A stretch of 64,000 bases of DNA from NCBI RefSeq assembly GCF_900105175.1, contig NZ_LT629771.1, forward strand, positions 6,158,622-6,222,621, read 5' to 3'. The notes beneath the pieces are model-generated. The model was not told the DNA's origin. It searched no databases and worked only from the letters and a program-made list of their open reading frames with translations. Shown here piece after piece: positions 59,573-64,000 of this stretch. Numbering within the stretch: position 1 is the first letter of the stretch; each line of letters opens with the position of its first letter. This DNA is from Jiangella sp. DSM 45060. Its GTDB lineage: Bacteria > Actinomycetota > Actinomycetes > Jiangellales > Jiangellaceae. Both the position numbers and the translations under genes were made by a program.

Positions 59573-60030
59573 ACGGCGCCCAGCACCTTCTCGGCGTTGG
59601 CGAAGAACTCGCCGATGATCTTCTCGGCCTTCTTGTTGATGGTCCCGCCGCCCATGGCCGCGACCTTGCCGCTGACCTCGTAGACGCCGGCCACGCGCAC
59701 CGTGGTGCCGCCGTCGCCGGACGGTGCGAGGTCGAGCGTCGCGTCGACGACGAGCCGGGAGCCGACCTGGCGGTCCTCGCCCTCGGCGTGCACCGTGACG
59801 TGCTCCTCGGTGCGGACGTCGCTGAGCGTGATGGCGAGGTCGGCGCGCAGCTTGAACGGGCCGAGGCGGTCCAGCAGCACCGCCGAGTACCTGGCCAGGT
59901 GCTCGTGCTCCTCGGCCTGCTCGAGCACGCTGATCCACGACACCAGCACGGGCACGTCGATCAGCGTCGCCCACGCCTGCGCCGGCGCCGCGGACACCGT
60001 CAGCTCCCGGCCGAACTCACTTCGAGGCAT
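59569..60030 (-). CDS. SRPBCC-family protein, CoxG-like
   Basis: 153 residues. CoxG/SRPBCC features: FGRELTVSAAPAQAWATLIDVPVLVSWI at the N terminus and the C-terminal amphipathic helix MGGGTINKKAEKIIGEFFANAEKVL. CoxG-type proteins anchor molybdenum hydroxylases to the membrane or the quinone pool. ATG 60030. Gene overlaps the FAD-subunit gene by 4 bases, so it belongs to the hydroxylase unit. Confidence 0.9.
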   Translation of the reverse strand: MPRSEFGRELTVSAAPAQAWATLIDVPVLVSWISVLEQAEEHEHLARYSAVLLDRLGPFKLRADLAITLSDVRTEEHVTVHAEGEDRQVGSRLVVDATLDLAPSGDGGTTVRVAGVYEVSGKVAAMGGGTINKKAEKIIGEFFANAEKVLGAV

Positions 60031-60046
60031 GCGGGCCCCCTTCTCG

Positions 60047-61027
60047 TCAGCCCTTGAGCTTGGGCAGGACCTCGTTGCCGAGCAGCTCGATCTGGTCGAA
60101 CCACTTGTCGAACTTGAAGCGGAAGTCGAAGACCAGGTGCTCGACGCCGGCTGCCTCGAACTTACGGCATTCCTCGACGGCGCCGTCGACGTCGCCCGCG
60201 ATCAGCTGGCCCTCGAGATCGTCGACCGTCTCGAACGTGCCCGACGGCGGCTTGACCGCCCACTTGGACTTGTTCGCCCAGGCCAGCAGGCCGGGGATGT
60301 TGACGTGCTGGAGCGCCTCCTCGCGGGTGCGCTCGATCGAGGTCGGCGGGATGACGGCGATCGTGGGGCGCGGCTTGCCGGCCGCGGCCGACAGCTCCTC
60401 GATCGTCTCGACCCGCTTCTTCAGCGTGGCCATCGCGATGCGGCCGGGCATCCAGCCGTCGCAGAACTCCACCGCGAGGCGGGCCGAGCGCGGCGTGGCG
60501 CCGCAGTACCAGAACGGGATGCGCCCGCCCAGCGGCTTCGGCTCGATGGTGATGTCCTCGAACGAGAAGTTGTCGTCCTTGTAGGTGACCTCGTTCTCGG
60601 TGAAGACCCGCTTGAGGATCTCCGCGTTGGAGCGGACCAGCTCGACGCGGTCGCGGTCGCCCCAGCCGATCGCCTCGAACTCGTGGTCGAACGTGCCGGC
60701 CCCGAACCCGAGGATCAGCCGGTCGGCGCCCAGCAGGTGCGACATGGTGCCGGCCATGAGCGCCGTGACCAGCGGGTGCCGGAACGGGATCAGCGAGCCG
60801 GTGCCCAGCTGGATCCGCTCGGTGACCGCGCCGATGGCGGTGAGCGTGGTCAGCGCGTCGTAGAACGTCCGGTTCGGCTTCTCCATCTCGCCGTGCGGCT
60901 CGAAGACCAGGTGGTCGCGCACCCACACGGAGTCGAAGCCGAGCTCCTCGGCCCGCTGCGAGCCGCGCAGCAGCTTGTCGCGGTCGGCCTGCTCACCGAA
61001 GTGGGGCAGCAGAAGTCCATACTTCAT
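60047..61027 (-). CDS. LLM-class flavin-dependent oxidoreductase
   Basis: 326 residues from ATG 61027 (GAAGGACG upstream). Luciferase-like barrel: YGLLLPHFGEQAD, GFDSVWVRDHL, GTGSLIPFRHPLV, GFGAGTFDHEFEAIGW and IPFWYCGATPRSARLAVEFCDGWMP. Whether it uses FMN or coenzyme F420 cannot be told; F420 is common in actinomycetes. In RutA-like pathways such enzymes open pyrimidine rings; that is an analogy only. Lies 16 bases before the CoxG-like gene and 12 after the amidohydrolase. Confidence 0.9.
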   Translation of the reverse strand: MKYGLLLPHFGEQADRDKLLRGSQRAEELGFDSVWVRDHLVFEPHGEMEKPNRTFYDALTTLTAIGAVTERIQLGTGSLIPFRHPLVTALMAGTMSHLLGADRLILGFGAGTFDHEFEAIGWGDRDRVELVRSNAEILKRVFTENEVTYKDDNFSFEDITIEPKPLGGRIPFWYCGATPRSARLAVEFCDGWMPGRIAMATLKKRVETIEELSAAAGKPRPTIAVIPPTSIERTREEALQHVNIPGLLAWANKSKWAVKPPSGTFETVDDLEGQLIAGDVDGAVEECRKFEAAGVEHLVFDFRFKFDKWFDQIELLGNEVLPKLKG

Positions 61028-61039
61028 CGTCAACGTCCT

Positions 61040-62428
61040 TCAGGCGGAGGGGTGGGCGGTGGCGAGCCGGCCGTGGCCGGGCTTCCCGACGACGGCGCCG
61101 TCGGCGAACACGTCCGTGCCGCGGACGAGCGTGCGCTCGAACCGGACGCCGAGGCTGCGGCCGTCGTACGGCGTCCAGCCGATGCGGGAGAGGACGTCGT
61201 CGTTGGTGATGGTCCACGGGCTGTCGAGGTTCGCGACCACCAGGTCGGCGTCGTAGCCGACGGCGATGCGGCCCTTGCGGCCCGTGAGGCCGAACGCGTC
61301 GGCCGGTCGGCGGGCGGCGGCCTCGACGGCGCGCTCGAGCGGGAGCTTGCCCAGGCGGACCGCGTCGAGCAGCAGCGGGTAGTAGTACTGGATGCCGGGG
61401 GTGCCGGTGTGGGCGCTCCACATCTTCGTCCAGCCGACCTCCTTCTCCTCGCGCGTGTGCGGCGCGTGGTCGGAGGAGATCATGTCGATGGTGCCGTCGA
61501 GCAGCCCCTCCCACACGGCCGCCCGGTGGTCGTCGGGCACCCAGTACGACAGCACGTACGGGCCCTGCGTCTCGACGTCGCTCCACGTGGACAGGAACAG
61601 CGCCCAGTGGTTCACCTCGCCGGTGACGTCGACGCCGCGGGCCTTGGCCCGGCGCACCGCGTCGATGGACCGGCGGGTCTGCATGTGCGCGATGTGGATG
61701 GGGCAGCCCGACGCCTCGGACAGCCGCAGCACGACGTCGATGGCGGTGTCCCAGATGACGCCGTCGCGGGCGGCGTAGGCGCTGGCGTAGCCCTGCGGGG
61801 TGTTGTCGCCGCGGGCCAGCACCTCGCCCTCGATGTAGTCCATCAGCGCCTGGTCGTGCGGGTGGATGATGAATCGCTTCCCGGTGGGCTTGATGCGGTC
61901 CATCATCTGCAGCAGGTGGCCGTGGTCGTGCATGCCGGTGCCGGCCGGGTGCGGGTAGGTGCGGCCGGTGTCGACGACCATGTAGATCTTGTACGCGTTG
62001 ATGCCGGCCTCGGCCATCGACGCGATGTCGTCGAAGTTCGTCGGCGCCGGGTTGTGGTTGTAGTCGACGATCGACTTCTCCGCGTACAGCGCCATGACCT
62101 CGTCGAGCGTCTTGCGGTCGGTCGTCGGCGGGTCGAGGTTCGGCATGCCGAAGATCGTCGTGACGCCGCCCACCGCCGCCTGCTCGGTGGTGGTGATGAT
62201 GTCTTCCTTGTGCGTGTACCCGGGCTCGCGGGTGTGCACGTGGACGTCGACCATGCCGGGCAGCACCAGCCGGCCGGTGGCGTCGACGACGGTCGCGTCG
62301 TCGCCGATGGCGGTGCCGGGCGAGACCAGCCCCGCGATGGTGCCGTCGTCGCCGATCAGGATGTCGGCGCGGACCGTGCCGTCCGGAGTGACGACGTCGC
62401 CTCCGCTGATCCGGGTGGTCACTGCCAT
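61040..62428 (-). CDS. Dihydroorotase/hydantoinase/allantoinase-family cyclic amidohydrolase
   Basis: 462 residues. Metal ligands: H63 and H65 in DVHVHTREPGY, carboxylated Lys K147 in INAYKIYM, His in FIIHPHD (189/191), H245/H248 in IHIAHMQ, and D320 with H321 in SSDHAPHT. The enzyme opens cyclic amides or imides (hydantoin, dihydropyrimidine, dihydroorotate, allantoin). Pyrimidine-biosynthetic dihydroorotase is unlikely given the catabolic neighbours. It begins 1 base after the hydrolase stop. Confidence 0.92.
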   Translation of the reverse strand: MAVTTRISGGDVVTPDGTVRADILIGDDGTIAGLVSPGTAIGDDATVVDATGRLVLPGMVDVHVHTREPGYTHKEDIITTTEQAAVGGVTTIFGMPNLDPPTTDRKTLDEVMALYAEKSIVDYNHNPAPTNFDDIASMAEAGINAYKIYMVVDTGRTYPHPAGTGMHDHGHLLQMMDRIKPTGKRFIIHPHDQALMDYIEGEVLARGDNTPQGYASAYAARDGVIWDTAIDVVLRLSEASGCPIHIAHMQTRRSIDAVRRAKARGVDVTGEVNHWALFLSTWSDVETQGPYVLSYWVPDDHRAAVWEGLLDGTIDMISSDHAPHTREEKEVGWTKMWSAHTGTPGIQYYYPLLLDAVRLGKLPLERAVEAAARRPADAFGLTGRKGRIAVGYDADLVVANLDSPWTITNDDVLSRIGWTPYDGRSLGVRFERTLVRGTDVFADGAVVGKPGHGRLATAHPSA

Positions 62429-62429
62429 G

Positions 62430-63371
62430 TCACTGCCCCTCCAGATACGTCACCGATTCGGCCCGGCCGTCCTGCGTGGTGATGACGACGTCGCCGTTGG
62501 TCAGGTAGGTGTCGAACCAGCCCACGATCGCCGGGGTGACCTTCTCCCAGTACTTGTCGTAGGCGGCGTAGTGCGTGGTGTGGCGCTGCATGACCAGGCT
62601 GCGCGGGCCCTTGGCGGCCTCGTAGATCGCGACGGCGTGGTCGGTCGGCGTGGTGGCGTCGCCCTCGATGCCGATGACCAGCAGCGGCGTCGTCAGCGTC
62701 CGAGCGGCGCTCAGCGGGTCGTACTCGAGGATCTCGTCGGCCGCGGCCAGCGAGACCGCCGTCGGGATGCGGCTGTCGACGTCGGCCTTCACCGTCGTGG
62801 CGCGCCGCTCCGGCGTCGGGACCATGATCTCCTCGCGCGGGTGGACCAGCCGGCCCTTGCCCGTGGTGACCCGCTCGCGGCGGTCGTCGTCGAGGCCCTT
62901 GAGGAAGTCGAGCCACTCGTACTCCGAGCGCATGCGGTGCAGCCAGTCGCGTCCGTTCGCGACGGGGAGCTGGCTGACGGCGGCCCGCACGCGGTCGTCG
63001 ACGGCGGCCAGCAGGACGGCGTTGCCGCCGCCGGTGCCGCCGGAGCCGAACACGCCGATCCGGTCGGCGTCGACGTCGTCGCGCGTGGTCAGGTAGGTGA
63101 CGGCGTTGCGCAGGTCCTGCAGCTGGACGGCCGGCGAGAGCTTCTTCTCGCCCTCGGAGTCGCCGAAGCCCCGGTAGTCGAGGATCAGCACGCCGAAACC
63201 CGCGGCGGTGAGCGCCTCGTGGTACCGGACGTACAGCTTCGCGTCCTTCAGGCCCAGCCAGCCCGGCCCCTGCACGATGGCCCGCAGCGGCCCGTCGGAC
63301 CGATCCGGCGTGCGCCAGGACGCCGAGATCCGGCTGCCCTCGCTATAGAAGACGACGTCTTCGCTCCGCAT
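62430..63371 (-). CDS. Alpha/beta hydrolase (S9/S15/dienelactone-hydrolase-like)
   Basis: 313 residues. Features: ISASWRTPD, IVQGPGWLGLKDAK (oxyanion region), VLILDYRGFGDSEG, nucleophile in GVFGSGGTGGGNAV (Ser near 132), LLVIGIEGDATTPTDHAVA (Asp) and a terminal THYAAYD His. Resembles YcjY/FrsA-type hydrolases. First gene of the unit that continues into the amidohydrolase, LLM and molybdenum-hydroxylase genes. Could cleave an ester, amide or C-C bond late in the pathway. Confidence 0.86.
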   Translation of the reverse strand: MRSEDVVFYSEGSRISASWRTPDRSDGPLRAIVQGPGWLGLKDAKLYVRYHEALTAAGFGVLILDYRGFGDSEGEKKLSPAVQLQDLRNAVTYLTTRDDVDADRIGVFGSGGTGGGNAVLLAAVDDRVRAAVSQLPVANGRDWLHRMRSEYEWLDFLKGLDDDRRERVTTGKGRLVHPREEIMVPTPERRATTVKADVDSRIPTAVSLAAADEILEYDPLSAARTLTTPLLVIGIEGDATTPTDHAVAIYEAAKGPRSLVMQRHTTHYAAYDKYWEKVTPAIVGWFDTYLTNGDVVITTQDGRAESVTYLEGQ

Positions 63372-63381
63372 CGAACCTCCA

Positions 63382-63406
63382 TTTTGGATAATTGATACAG
63401 AGTCTA
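63382..63406 (-). promoter_or_regulatory. Shared operator-like element upstream of the hydrolase-amidohydrolase-hydroxylase unit
   Basis: Minus strand AGACTCTGTATCAATTATCC; the core CTGTAT (63400-63395) is 23 bases before ATG 63371 and a second half TTGGATA (63384-63390) follows. Nearly identical to the TAGACACTGTAT element at 49426-49437. Confidence 0.55.
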
Positions 63407-63460
63407 AAGTCCAGGGCCTTGGCGGGCAAGATGCCGGAGCACGTTGGCGGCTATCTTATG

Positions 63461-63470
63461 TTGTATCCAA
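63461..63470. promoter_or_regulatory. Additional TTGTATCCAA element
   Basis: TTGTATCCAA, symmetrical at its outer TTG/CAA ends, 90 bases upstream of the hydrolase start. It could be a second binding site of the same regulator or belong to a gene beyond the window. Confidence 0.4.
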
Positions 63471-63539
63471 CGGTCGCCGGGCTGCCGCGACGGGGTCGGA
63501 GTGGTGGTCGGCCGGGCGGGCGGGGTGAGGGGACGGCGG

Positions 63540-64000
63540 TCGCGGCGGCCGGCCCGGGCGGGTGACCGGCGGCGGCCCCGGCGGCGGCCCAGGCGGATGC
63601 CGTGGCGGCGGCAGCCGAGGCAGCGGCGGCCGGCCCAGGCGGGTGACCGGTGGCGGCCCAGGCGGATGCCGTGGCGGTGGCCGGGCCGGCGGATGCCGAG
63701 GCAGCGATCGGGCCGGCAGGTAACCGTGGCGGCGGCACTAGTGGCGGCCCGGGTGACGACAACGCCAACAGTTGGCGCTCAGGTCAACCCGCGCGGACGC
63801 ACCACCGTCGCCTGGGCCGGCGGATGCCGAGGCAGCGACCGGCCCGTCGCCTGCCGTGGCGGCGGCCGGACCGGCAAAGCCGTGGCGGCGGTCGCCGCAG
63901 CGGCGGCACTAGTGGCGGCCCGGGTGACGACAACGCCAACAGTTGGCGCTCAAGTCAACCCGCGCGGAACACCACCGTCGCCTTGGCCGGCGGATGCCGA
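63540..64000. repeat. GC-rich minisatellite-like repeat array running off the window
   Basis: From 63372 to 64000 I see no credible gene. Two unit types occur. One of about 80 bp (CGGCGGCCGGCCCNGGCGGG, then TGACCGG and GGCGGATGCCG) appears at about 63542 and again at about 63622. Another of about 100 bp appears at 63731-63830 and 63902-64000, with a handful of differences; each copy holds the perfect palindrome CGCCAAC-A-GTTGGCG (63763-63777 and 63934-63948). GGCGGATGCCG recurs many times. Confidence 0.75.

Noticed and set aside
61040-62428. Biosynthetic dihydroorotase (pyrC)
   Set aside because: The family signature allows it, but no other pyrimidine-synthesis gene is near and the neighbours are catabolic.
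59702-62482. 926-codon plus-strand open frame across CoxG, LLM and amidohydrolase genes
   Set aside because: Antisense artefact; no family features.
63451-63768. Minus-strand open frame of 105 codons in the repeat region
   Set aside because: Composition is low-complexity Ala/Pro/Gly produced by the DNA repeats, starts at TTG, has no ribosome site and no domain; treated as repeat DNA.
63731-64000. CRISPR array
   Set aside because: Repeats are about 100 bp, GC-rich, imperfect and spaced 170 bases apart without short unique spacers; no cas genes.
1-64000. Prophage, insertion sequence, integrative element or defence island
   Set aside because: No integrase, transposase, phage structural, restriction or toxin-antitoxin pair genes recognised; neither tRNA gene is followed by a repeated 3' end that would mark an attachment site.

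Overview
The window is very GC-rich, uses many GTG starts, carries F420/LLM-type and AfsR-type proteins, an actinobacterial LexA box (CGAAC-N4-GTTCG) and the tmk-holB-ricT gene order. All of this points to a chromosomal segment of a soil-type actinomycete (Actinomycetota). I cannot fix the genus from sequence alone. I see no phage genes, transposase, CRISPR array or integrase.

Layout. 1-0.76 kb: 3' end of a sensor histidine kinase. 0.76-9.3 kb: a nine-gene, almost fully translationally coupled minus-strand operon (GntR regulator, TPP enzyme, enolase-superfamily enzyme, NAD epimerase/dehydrogenase, RidA, TRAP transporter DctP-Q-M, creatininase-family amidohydrolase) starting at a promoter with a 14-bp palindrome. 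9.4 kb: tRNA-Gly(CCC). 9.6-21.7 kb: mixed single genes (membrane protein, GNATs, GH16-like protein, GrpB, a large AfsR/BTAD regulator, RibD/DHFR-like proteins, glucose dehydrogenase, SOS-controlled DinB). 21.8-28.7 kb: small regulator-led units (ArsR-SRPBCC-hydrolase, MFS pump facing a SnoaL-type sigma factor, MarR-GNAT fusion facing 3-hydroxybutyrate dehydrogenase). 28.7-37.7 kb: hydrolases, SDRs, Gfo/Idh oxidoreductase, divergent KdpE/KdpD, HxlR/SDR pair, tRNA-Thr(CGT). 37.7-46.1 kb: housekeeping block (L,D-transpeptidase, secreted peptidase, ricT, nucleotidyltransferase, holB, tmk, DedA, serpin). 46.1-63.4 kb: a second catabolic island, all on the minus strand. 63.4-64 kb: gene-free, GC-rich repeat array that runs off the window.

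How the genes work together. The first operon looks like uptake of an organic (sugar) acid by a TRAP transporter, followed by a dehydratase/cycloisomerase-like enolase enzyme, an NAD-dependent epimerase or uronate-dehydrogenase-like step, a TPP-dependent lyase and two clean-up/hydrolytic enzymes. The second island combines an SsuABC/ThiXYZ-like importer with two different permeases, a three-subunit molybdenum hydroxylase plus a CoxG-like protein, an LLM flavin oxidoreductase, a cyclic-amide hydrolase, an alpha/beta hydrolase, and a TPP decarboxylase next to an aldehyde dehydrogenase. This set suits hydroxylation, ring opening and side-chain breakdown of a nitrogen heterocycle or cyclic imide. 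Four transcription starts in this island share a CTGTAT/TTGnATAC element close to the start codons, and a GntR gene sits in the middle, so the whole 17 kb probably forms one regulon. Substrates of both systems are inference only.
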